A stretch of DNA of 64,000 bases, taken from NCBI GenBank assembly GCA_016874755.1, contig VGTH01000014.1:1-64000 (forward strand), given 5' to 3'. A program made the position numbers and the translations under genes. The notes under the pieces were generated by a model. That model was not told the origin of the DNA, did no database searches, and saw only the letters and a program-made list of their open reading frames with translations. The DNA comes from Deltaproteobacteria bacterium. GTDB lineage: Bacteria > Desulfobacterota > Binatia > UBA9968. Positions 57,428 through 64,000 of the stretch are shown one piece after another. Each line of letters begins with the position of its first letter. Position 1 is the first letter of the stretch.

Positions 57428-58207
57428 TCACGCCATCACCGCGCCGCCGTCGACGTTGATCGCCTGTCCAGTCATGCCCGCCATTTTCTCCGATGCCATC
57501 AGCAATGCTAGGTTCGCCACTTCTCCGGGCTCGATTAAGCGATTTTGCGGCGCGCTCGCAGCGAACGTCGCAAGGATTTGCGCTTCGCTCCTGCCGGTTT
57601 TCTGTGCCATGCGGCGCGCGTTGTCGCGGGTGAGCTCGTTGTCTAAATAGCCCGGGCAGATCGCATTCACCGTGACCCCGTGCCGCGCGCTCTCGAGCGC
57701 CAACGACCGCGTCAATCCTAACAGCCCGTGCTTGGAAGTCGTGTAGGCCGAAACATGCGTGTAGGCGACTTTGCACGTTGTCGAACCGATGTTGATGACC
57801 CGACCCCACTTTTGTTTGATCATGTCAGGCAGAAACACTTTGCAGCAATTGTAGGTGCCGGTGATGTTGGTGCGCAGGATTTCTTCCCACTGCGCGTCGG
57901 TCATATCGAGAAAACTGACAGCGCGGGCGATACCGGCATTATTGATGAGTATCTGCACGCCGCCCCACCGGGCGTGGATCTGCTCGCCCAACGCAACGAC
58001 CTGGTCTTTATTGGTCACGTCACAAGTTAACGCGAGCAGACGCTCTTGGGCGCTGTCGATGGCTTGCGCTGCCAGCTGCAGCTTTGCTTGACTGCGCGCG
58101 GTTAGCACCACGCGATATCCTGCGTCGACGAATGCGCGTCCCAGCGCGCGGCCCAATCCGCCGCTGCCGCCGGTGACTAGCACGACTTTGTCGCGGATAT
58201 CGCTCAT
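57428..58207 (-). CDS. Short-chain dehydrogenase/reductase
   Basis: A 259-residue classical SDR. The cofactor loop TGGSGGLGRALG and NNAGIA are present; the catalytic Ser is in INIGSTTCK and the YxxxK pair in SAYTTSKHG. An Asp in CDVTN contacts adenine. The group commonly includes 3-hydroxyacyl-CoA or 3-oxoacyl reductases, which fits the two acyl-CoA dehydrogenases downstream. Start at 58207 is the first gene of this operon. Confidence 0.93.
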   Translation of the reverse strand: MSDIRDKVVLVTGGSGGLGRALGRAFVDAGYRVVLTARSQAKLQLAAQAIDSAQERLLALTCDVTNKDQVVALGEQIHARWGGVQILINNAGIARAVSFLDMTDAQWEEILRTNITGTYNCCKVFLPDMIKQKWGRVINIGSTTCKVAYTHVSAYTTSKHGLLGLTRSLALESARHGVTVNAICPGYLDNELTRDNARRMAQKTGRSEAQILATFAASAPQNRLIEPGEVANLALLMASEKMAGMTGQAINVDGGAVMA

Positions 58208-58237
58208 GGAGGAGAAAGCGCGACTCCCCGGGTTATC

Positions 58238-60697
58238 TTAGGCCGGCGGTCTTTGGTTGTTATTGTTGTTGGCACCGCTCGCTTGCTTCTGCTGCTCGGC
58301 GTAGTGCGTCAATTTCTTCTCTACTTTACCGTTGATCGAGTCCGCGGGAAACTCACCGTCGCCGTTGCGCACGCCGGCACCCACACCGGTGAGCACTTCG
58401 ATGCCTTCGTCGATCGCACCAACGGCATAGATACGAAACTTGCCTTGCTTCACCGCGTCGATGACATCGGGCCGCAGCATCAGGTTGCGCACGTTCGAGT
58501 TCGGTATCATCACACCCTGCTCGCCCGTCAATCCTTTGAGCCGGCAGATGTCAAAGTGGCCTTCGATTTTGTGATTGACGCCGCCGATGGCTTGGATCTC
58601 GCCGTGTTGATTGACCGAACCGGTCACCGCGATGCCTTGCTTGATCGGGACTTCCGAAAGGCTCGACAAAAGCGCGTAGAGTTCCGTCGACGAAGCGCTG
58701 TCGCCGTCGACGCCGTCGTAGGATTGCTCAAAGCAGATACTGCTCGACAAGGACAGCGGACGATTCTGCGCGTACTTGCTGCCAAGATAACCGCTCAAGA
58801 TCAGCACGCCTTTGTCGTGGGTCTTACCACTAAGCTTAGATTCGCGCTCGATGTTGACAATGCCGCCGCGGCCAAGAAATGTCTTAGCCGTGATGCGCGA
58901 TGGTTTGCCGAAGCTGAAATTGCCCATCTGATAGACGGCCAAGCCGTTAATTTGGCCGACCACCGCGCCTTCCACGTCGACCAAGACCGTTCCCTCGGCG
59001 ATTAACTCCTGCAAGCGCTTTTCGATCAGGTTCAGACGAAACGTTTTTTCCGTAATGGCCCGCTCGACATGTTTGGCGCTGACCAGTTCGGCATTTTCTT
59101 TGGCCGCCCAAAAGTCCGACTCGATCAACAGATCGACCATATCGCTGAAGCGCGTCGATAGCTTGTTTTGATCTTCCACCTGGCGCGCACACTGCTCGAT
59201 AACTCTCGCGACGCCGCTGGTGTCGAAGTGGCGCATCTTTTCGCGGTTGCAATAGTCGCTGATAAAGCAGGCAAAGGCCGTGATGTTTTCCTGGGTCCGG
59301 TCGATTTCAAAATTGAAATCCGCTTTGACTTTGAAAGTCTCGCGGAAATCGGGATCGGCGGTGGCCAAAGTGCGGTACAGGCCGGGGTCGCCGATCATGA
59401 TGATCTTCGTATCGGTAGGAATCGGTTCGGGCCGCAAACCCTGCGGCGGCACAAAGCCAAAGAACGTGCCGGGCTCTTCGATACGCAGCTCGCGATTTTT
59501 GATCACCCGCTGCAGCGCCTCCCAGACACCGGAGTTCGATAGCACCTCCCGATCGTAAAGCACCAAGTAGCCGCCGTTGGCGCGGCTGATCGAGCCCGCT
59601 TTGATCATCGTAAAGTCGGTGATGTAGCCGCCCACCATCGGTTTTTTTTCGATGACACCGAAGAGATTGTGATAGGTCGGATTGGTCTCGACGATAATCG
59701 GCGGTCCCTGGGTCTCACTGTTGTCGACGAAAACGTTGACCCGGTAGGGCAAAAATGGATCGCTCGGCGGTTCGCCCAATTGCATCGGTCCCGCCGCCGC
59801 GGCCGCGCCCGCGGCGCCCGCTTCGGCGGCTCTGAAGCGCTGCAAGTTTTTCATGAAGTGGTCGCGCACGCCGTCGAGGTACGCGACGATTTTGGCGTAT
59901 TCCCCATACTTTTCTTTGAGGTCGGCGAGCGGGCCACGCACGAGATAATCGGCGGCTTCGGACTCCATGCCTTCCAGCTTCTCACCGATCTCGCGTTCAA
60001 GCTTCTTGCCGTCGCGCAGGGTGTCCTCGACTTTCTTTTCTATTCCACTGCGAGTTTCTTCCAGCCGTTTCTTGTCCGCCGCGGACAGCGCGAGATACTC
60101 GGCTTCCTGCATCGGCTTGCCGTCCTTCATCGGCAGCAGCGCAATCCCCTGCGGCGTCATGCGCAGGGTAAAGCCATGCTGCATGGCTTCTTCCATCAAC
60201 CCTTCCATCATTTGCTGCTGGCGCTTTTGCAGCTGTTCGATGAGCGATTGGCGCTGGTGCGCAAAATCGTCGCTCTCGAACATTTTCTTGACGTCGCGCT
60301 GCACATGCTGGACGAACAACTCCATGTCGGCCTTGAGCGCCTTACCCCGGCCGCGCCGCAGTTGGATCGCCTGCGGTCGGTCCGCATCGGTAAAATTGTA
60401 AACGTAACAGACGTCCTCCGGAGCCGGTCCGTCGGCGTCCAAGGCCGCCCGTTGTTTGGTCACCTTGGCAAGAAACGCCTTGATGATGCTGGTCTTGCCC
60501 GTGCCAGTCAGGCCGGTGACAAAAATATTAAAGCCCGGCTTGTCGACCCCCAGGCCAAACTCAATGGCGCGCATGGCGCGGTCCTGGCCGATGAAATCTT
60601 CCAGCGGCGTCATTTCCGCCGTGCAAGTGTACGGCAGATACGACAGGTCGCATCTCCAGGTTAATTTCTCGACGGGAACTTCGAATCTATTCGCCAT
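58238..60697 (-). CDS. LonB-type ATP-dependent protease (AAA_32 / Lon_C)
   Basis: An 819-residue Lon-related protease of the unanchored bacterial LonB-like group. Walker A is FVTGLTGTGKTSIIKAF (residue about 60). A long helical insertion with a Gly/Ala-rich stretch follows, then the second half of the AAA module (YLVLYDREVLSNSGVWEALQ). The C-terminal protease domain has the catalytic Ser in DGDSASSTEL and Lys in NHKIEGHFDICRLKG. The tail is Asn/Gln-rich. It degrades misfolded or regulatory proteins. No adjacent partner. Confidence 0.93.
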   Translation of the reverse strand: MANRFEVPVEKLTWRCDLSYLPYTCTAEMTPLEDFIGQDRAMRAIEFGLGVDKPGFNIFVTGLTGTGKTSIIKAFLAKVTKQRAALDADGPAPEDVCYVYNFTDADRPQAIQLRRGRGKALKADMELFVQHVQRDVKKMFESDDFAHQRQSLIEQLQKRQQQMMEGLMEEAMQHGFTLRMTPQGIALLPMKDGKPMQEAEYLALSAADKKRLEETRSGIEKKVEDTLRDGKKLEREIGEKLEGMESEAADYLVRGPLADLKEKYGEYAKIVAYLDGVRDHFMKNLQRFRAAEAGAAGAAAAAGPMQLGEPPSDPFLPYRVNVFVDNSETQGPPIIVETNPTYHNLFGVIEKKPMVGGYITDFTMIKAGSISRANGGYLVLYDREVLSNSGVWEALQRVIKNRELRIEEPGTFFGFVPPQGLRPEPIPTDTKIIMIGDPGLYRTLATADPDFRETFKVKADFNFEIDRTQENITAFACFISDYCNREKMRHFDTSGVARVIEQCARQVEDQNKLSTRFSDMVDLLIESDFWAAKENAELVSAKHVERAITEKTFRLNLIEKRLQELIAEGTVLVDVEGAVVGQINGLAVYQMGNFSFGKPSRITAKTFLGRGGIVNIERESKLSGKTHDKGVLILSGYLGSKYAQNRPLSLSSSICFEQSYDGVDGDSASSTELYALLSSLSEVPIKQGIAVTGSVNQHGEIQAIGGVNHKIEGHFDICRLKGLTGEQGVMIPNSNVRNLMLRPDVIDAVKQGKFRIYAVGAIDEGIEVLTGVGAGVRNGDGEFPADSINGKVEKKLTHYAEQQKQASGANNNNNQRPPA

Positions 60698-60781
60698 CTT
60701 TTCTCCTCACGGTGCAAGTCTCGCCAAGAATATGGACTCTGGCACGGGTCGTCAACATGTCCGAGCGCGCGCTTTGCTGCG

Positions 60782-60860
60782 CTCGGAATCTCAAATCTCA
60801 GATCTCATATTTCATACCGGAGCGCTTAGCTTTTGAGATTTGAAATCTGAGATTCCGAGC
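60782..60860. repeat. Intergenic inverted repeat, AATCTCA-word type
   Basis: The left arm CGGAATCTCAAATCTCAGAT with CTCA and the right arm TGAGATTTGAAATCTGAGAT with TCCG are near-perfect complements about 75 bases long in total. Words AATCTCA recur in both. It lies between the divergent LonB-type and M48 genes and overlaps neither. Confidence 0.72.
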
Positions 60861-60906
60861 GTAGCGAGGAGTTGCACGCCAGTGGGCCGCTCCCTATACT
60901 CCATCA

Positions 60907-62328
60907 ATGATTCATCAAGGGCGCTCCCGCCGGGCCTGGCAGGTCGCATGGGCTTGGCTCCTGCTCGCTGGCTTTCCGCTGGGTGGCTGCGCCAAGCAGC
61001 TTTCATCGGTTTTGCCTTCCTTCAGTCCGCCCAGCGAAGATGAAGAAATTCGCATCAGCCGGGAGTTTCGCCGCGAAGCCAAAAAGCACCTGCAGTTTGT
61101 CGGCGATCCCGAAGTCGAACGCTATCTTGACCGCATGGGCCGGCAGATTCTTGCCAGCATGGGGCCGCAGTCGTTTGACTATCGATTTTTCATTGTCCGC
61201 GATCCGCAGTTGAACGCCTTTGCCGTTCCCGGTGGCTCGGTGTTTTTCTACACGGGGCTAATCGAGCGCGCCAAAAGCAGCGCCGAAATTGCCGGCGTGC
61301 TTGGCCACGAGATTGTGCACATTAAGTCGCGCCACATGGCACGGATGTCGGGCTTCGACGCAGTCTCACTGTTAAGCATGGTCGGCGCCATCTTGCTCGC
61401 CCGCACAGGCGCCGGCGCGCACGCGGCCGGCATGGTTGGTCAGGCGGTGTCGGCACAGCGTCACATCGCCTACGGCCGGCAGTTGGAGATGGAAGCCGAT
61501 ACCCTTGGCGTGCGCTACATGGCTGCTGCGGGCTACGACCCTAAAGGCTCATTGGCTTTTCTCAAAACCATGGAGCAGGAGCGCGCGCTCAACCCGGTCA
61601 ACATCCCAACCTATTTAATGTCCCACCCGGTTACCCAGGAACGGGTCGCCAATGTTGAATTGGTGATCCGCACATTGCCGAAAAGCGACGTGAAGCCAGT
61701 GCCGCACGATCCCTTGAGAAAAATCCAAGCCATCATCCGCATCGATCAGCGGGAAGATGCAGCAGTATTAGCTGATTACGAAAAGCAGATGCGGCAAAAT
61801 CCCGAAAATGGCGAGGCTCGCCATCTCTTGGGCTTTGTGCAAATGCTAAAAAATCAGTTGCCGGAAGCTCAGCAAAACCTCGAAGCCGCTCGTCGCCTTA
61901 AAGCCGACGACCCCGAACTGCAACGGGATTTGGGTCGGCTCTACACCCAAACCGGCGACCTGGCCACCGCCCGCAAGGCGCTGGAAAAAGCTGGCGAGCT
62001 CGACCCTAAGGAACCCCTCACCTATCTCTATCGCGGTGAATTATCTGAAAAGGAGGGAGATTTGCGCGCCGCGGCAGGCGCCTATTTGAATGCCCACAAT
62101 CTGGCGCCGCTTTGGGACAAGCCGCACTATCGATTGAGTATCGTCTATGGAAAGCTAGACCGCCTCGGCGACGCCCACTACCATCTTGGTCGTTCTTTTT
62201 TGCTCCAGGACGAAGATGAAAAGGCGATCGCCGATTTCGAAAGGGCGGTGAAATATTTCGGAGAAAACAGCCCGCGCGGCCAGTTGATCAGAGATGAAAT
62301 CAAAACACTGCGGGCGCGGCCAAGGTGA
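60907..62328 (+). CDS. M48 metalloprotease lipoprotein with TPR repeats (BepA-like)
   Basis: A 473-residue periplasmic protease. The signal peptide ends in a lipobox (LLAGFPLGGC). The zinc motif HExxH is in VLGHEIVHIKSRH, with the third ligand Glu in LEMEADTLGVRYM. A C-terminal TPR superhelix (residues 290-470) includes EARHLLGFVQMLKNQLPEAQ and RDLGRLYTQTGDLATARKAL. BepA-type proteases monitor outer-membrane beta-barrel assembly. Its stop is two bases from the convergent stop of the next gene. Confidence 0.92.
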   Translation: MIHQGRSRRAWQVAWAWLLLAGFPLGGCAKQLSSVLPSFSPPSEDEEIRISREFRREAKKHLQFVGDPEVERYLDRMGRQILASMGPQSFDYRFFIVRDPQLNAFAVPGGSVFFYTGLIERAKSSAEIAGVLGHEIVHIKSRHMARMSGFDAVSLLSMVGAILLARTGAGAHAAGMVGQAVSAQRHIAYGRQLEMEADTLGVRYMAAAGYDPKGSLAFLKTMEQERALNPVNIPTYLMSHPVTQERVANVELVIRTLPKSDVKPVPHDPLRKIQAIIRIDQREDAAVLADYEKQMRQNPENGEARHLLGFVQMLKNQLPEAQQNLEAARRLKADDPELQRDLGRLYTQTGDLATARKALEKAGELDPKEPLTYLYRGELSEKEGDLRAAAGAYLNAHNLAPLWDKPHYRLSIVYGKLDRLGDAHYHLGRSFLLQDEDEKAIADFERAVKYFGENSPRGQLIRDEIKTLRARPR

Positions 62329-62330
62329 AA

Positions 62331-62705
62331 CTACTGGTGGCTGGTTAAGGCCTCGAAAGACAAGGCCCGTGTCTGAACCGGTTTCACGTACTTGTTCTCA
62401 CGTTTGAGCAGCATTTCTCGCAAATAATCGGGGTCAAAGCCCAACAAATCGCAGATGTTGGTGAACGAGAACAACCATTCGGTGTTTTCGTCCTGCACCC
62501 ACTCAAGGGCACTCAAATAGCGAGTGCGTCCAGAGCTGTTGTGCGACCCGCGAAACTTATCGAGACACTCAACCGCGTCTTTTAAGATCGCGATCATGAG
62601 CCGCTTTTCGCCTTCGAGCTTACGGGACAACCCCCCTGACCCGTAAAACTGCGAGGGCAGAAAAATATCTGGCTCCAGAATCCTAGCGAGAAAATCATCG
62701 TACAT
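62331..62705 (-). CDS. Hypothetical protein, 124 residues
   Basis: Starts at 62705 after a GAGGGAG ribosome site with MYDDFLARILEPDIFLPSQF. The middle contains EGEKRLMIAILKDAVECLDK and SGRTRYLSALEWVQDENTEW, the end LGFDPDYLREMLLKR. Composition is soluble and acidic, with a good start signal and no frame defects, so I accept it as a real gene. Similar proteins of this length accompany integrative elements and phage-like regions in delta-type genomes in my memory, without known function. Confidence 0.65.
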   Translation of the reverse strand: MYDDFLARILEPDIFLPSQFYGSGGLSRKLEGEKRLMIAILKDAVECLDKFRGSHNSSGRTRYLSALEWVQDENTEWLFSFTNICDLLGFDPDYLREMLLKRENKYVKPVQTRALSFEALTSHQ

Positions 62706-63002
62706 ATTTGGACACTCCCTCGTTTTTCTTTCAACCACGTCGTATACCACAGGGTATGGTCCCGCGCAATAAAAATCTTTACTACATATTGCGCTTATCC
62801 CCCAAACTGGTCATTTCAATGGCGAATTTCCACGGCGTTTTCCTGACAGAAAAGGACACCGCGGGACGGAGGCACTGGGGTTTGGCGGAGTCCGCCTTGT
62901 CACTGCGGCTATTAGGCAAACTGAAATGGCGTCAGGGCGAAAACGTAAGTAGCTGATTTTGCATCCCAAAATCGGGATTTATGAGACAGAGGACCGGCTC
63001 TC
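62706..63002. other. Gene-free stretch
   Basis: Nothing convincing on either strand. An open frame at 62708-62956 on the plus strand has no family match and no start signal. Confidence 0.5.
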
Positions 63003-63120
63003 TCAGGGGAAGGTCGGCGCCTTCAAGTTGTGCTTTTCTATGCGATAGCGAAGGGTTTCGCGTGACAGGCCCAAGAGCAAGGTCGATGGGGCGCGCACCC
63101 AACCGATGCGCGCCCCGTTT
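63003..63120 (-). pseudogene. Fis-type HTH remnant of an NtrC-family regulator
   Basis: The frame reads STLLLGLSRETLRYRIEKHN then LKAPTFP and stop at 63003-63005. LLGLSRETLRYRIEKH is the conserved C-terminal DNA-binding helix of sigma-54 activators. The frame is closed upstream by a TGA in about 40 codons, so only the tail remains. Confidence 0.65.
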
Positions 63121-63347
63121 CATGACGTGAGATCGGACGTCAGTCTTTTACAACTTGACCGCTGAATGTTGGCGTCGACCTGAACCGTCGCGTGTTGGCG
63201 CGGGAACAAAGCAAGAGAGGGCCCAGCAAACGATTTGCATCATGCCGTGCCACGAGCGCTATTCAATCTACAACGAGCGAAATTCAAACCCGCGCATTGC
63301 CATTAAAGACTGTCCAACAAACAAAAACGTACATAGGCTGAAATTAA
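63121..63347. other. Gene-free stretch before the terminator
   Basis: No supportable gene. Short open frames on the plus strand are shadows of non-coding sequence. Confidence 0.45.
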
Positions 63348-63385
63348 AAAAGCTCGCGTCGACATTCATATCAACGCGAGCTTTT
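63348..63385 (-). terminator. Intrinsic terminator for the E1-beta gene (possibly bidirectional)
   Basis: AAAAGCTCGCGT-type stem: AGCTCGCGT at 63351-63359 pairs with ACGCGAGCT at 63374-63382, extended by A-T pairs. On the minus strand it ends in six T residues, 60 bases after the E1-beta stop. On the plus strand only four T follow. Confidence 0.8.
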
Positions 63386-63398
63386 GTCATTATGTACT

Positions 63399-63437
63399 TT
63401 CCGAACTTTGCGCCTTTGCGCCTCTGCGAGAGGTTTT
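63399..63437. repeat. Single arm of the CGCAAAG-word family
   Basis: CCGAACTTTGCGCCTTTGCG followed by CCTCTGCGAGAGG matches the right arm of the element at 4749-4858 (CTCCGAACTTTGCGGGCTTT). No left arm is visible, so this copy may be partial. Confidence 0.55.
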
Positions 63438-63447
63438 CCGAAGACCC

Positions 63448-64000
63448 TCAGGCGATCTTGCCACCTTCCGCCAGGCGCATAACCGCGTCGACGACTTGAT
63501 CTACATCGGGGATCATCGCGTCAACTAACGGCGGACTGTGCGGCGGCGGGATCGGCGCTGCCGCGACACGTACGACGGGTCCCTTCAAATCAGAAAAAAG
63601 ATTCTCTTGAATCAACGCCGCAAGCTCGGCGGAAATACCGCCGGTGACCGGTCCTTCATCCAGCACGAGAGCCCGCTTGGTCTTCGCGACGGATTTGAGA
63701 ATGGTTTCTTTATCAAGCGGCGCCAAAGAGCGCAGATCGACGATTTCGACATCTATCCCCTTCGCCTTTAATGCATCTGCAGCGCCATCCGCTTTCAAAA
63801 CCATGCCGCCGCAAGTAACAATTGTTAAATCCTTGCCCTCACGCCGAACAACAGCCTTGCCGATCGGCACGGTGTAATCGCCCTCGGGCACCGGTCCTTT
63901 GACACCATAGAGATGATGACTCTCAAAGAACAAAACCGGATTGGGATCGCGGATCGCCGACAGCAACAAACCCTTCGCGTCCGCCGGTGTCGTCGGCATG
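63448..64000 (-). CDS. 2-oxoacid dehydrogenase E1 component, beta subunit (partial, 5' end beyond window)
   Basis: The C-terminal 184 codons or so of an E1-beta (pyruvate, acetoin or branched-chain 2-oxoacid dehydrogenase). Features are PVLFFESHHLYGVKGPVPEG, GKAVVRREGKDLTIVTCGGM, VEIVDLRSLAPLDKETILKS and KRALVLDEGPVTGGISAEL, ending in the PPPHSPPLVDAMIPD stretch. E1-beta binds part of the thiamine diphosphate cofactor with E1-alpha. The start and E1-alpha lie to the right, outside the window. A terminator follows at 63348-63385. Confidence 0.92.
   Translation of the reverse strand, partial: MPTTPADAKGLLLSAIRDPNPVLFFESHHLYGVKGPVPEGDYTVPIGKAVVRREGKDLTIVTCGGMVLKADGAADALKAKGIDVEIVDLRSLAPLDKETILKSVAKTKRALVLDEGPVTGGISAELAALIQENLFSDLKGPVVRVAAAPIPPPHSPPLVDAMIPDVDQVVDAVMRLAEGGKIA

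Noticed and set aside
62708-62956. Plus-strand open frame of 82 codons
   Set aside because: No family match or ribosome site, and it begins opposite the real hypothetical gene's start.

Overview
The window reads as a GC-rich chromosome segment from a Gram-negative (diderm) bacterium, probably an uncultivated deltaproteobacterium-like or Binatota/Rokubacteria-like lineage assembled from a metagenome. The evidence is an autotransporter, a TonB/TonB-dependent-receptor cobalamin system, several lipoproteins, YidC with a large periplasmic domain, and a GyrB with the Gram-negative TOPRIM insertion. The lineage call is inference from gene content. No rRNA or tRNA gene and no CRISPR array was seen.

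Layout. (1) 0-3.1 kb is a decayed accessory patch: two remnants of REP-associated tyrosine transposases, two toxin-antitoxin operons with palindromic operators, and a broken unknown gene. (2) 3.1-5.4 kb holds an ornithine-cyclodeaminase-family gene, a GNAT gene and a small secreted protein. (3) 5.5-12.7 kb is one giant glycine-rich repeat autotransporter on the minus strand, interrupted by two frameshifts and an amber codon. (4) 13.6-24.4 kb carries catabolic and miscellaneous enzymes: alpha/beta hydrolases, a luciferase-like flavin monooxygenase, an amidohydrolase, an ABM monooxygenase, an SCP2-like/hydrolase fusion and two HAMP membrane proteins. (5) 24.5-27.1 kb encodes a GrdE/GrdB-like pair (glycine/sarcosine/betaine reductase component B). 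GrdB reads through an in-frame UGA, predicted selenocysteine, followed directly by a SECIS-like hairpin. (6) 27.5-31.2 kb contains two decayed CHAT protease genes and a small DUF7718/DUF5647-like pair. (7) 31.3-42.2 kb is the conserved core, all on the minus strand: gyrB, gyrA, gpsA, rpmH, rnpA, yidD, yidC, jag, ispG. (8) 42.4-50.2 kb is a cobalamin island: divergent cobS, an AEC permease, a B12 riboswitch with tonB, then a second B12 riboswitch with btuB-btuF-btuC-btuD. (9) 50.2-54.7 kb is another accessory patch: a broken PIN-like toxin with its DUF433 partner, a Vsr fragment, a broken nuclease-DUF2075 ATPase and brnT/brnA. (10) 55-58.2 kb holds two acyl-CoA dehydrogenases and an SDR. (11) 58.2-62.7 kb holds a LonB-type protease, an M48 metalloprotease lipoprotein and a hypothetical gene. 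(12) The right edge is the 3' part of a 2-oxoacid dehydrogenase E1-beta gene.

Functional logic. The B12 island couples salvage (outer-membrane receptor, energiser, binding protein, ABC importer) to a late corrin step (CobS), with the uptake genes controlled by riboswitches. The core genes supply gyrase, ribosome and RNase P parts, membrane insertion and isoprenoid synthesis.

Two signals stand out. The first is the selenocysteine GrdB-like/GrdE-like pair, which lacks the other glycine reductase subunits nearby. The second is a set of intergenic inverted repeats whose arms are made of short degenerate repeated words; two such hairpins sit inside the peripheral loops of the second B12 riboswitch.

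Many accessory genes carry single-base frame breaks while core genes are intact. This fits real decay, but sequencing error cannot be excluded from one sequence.
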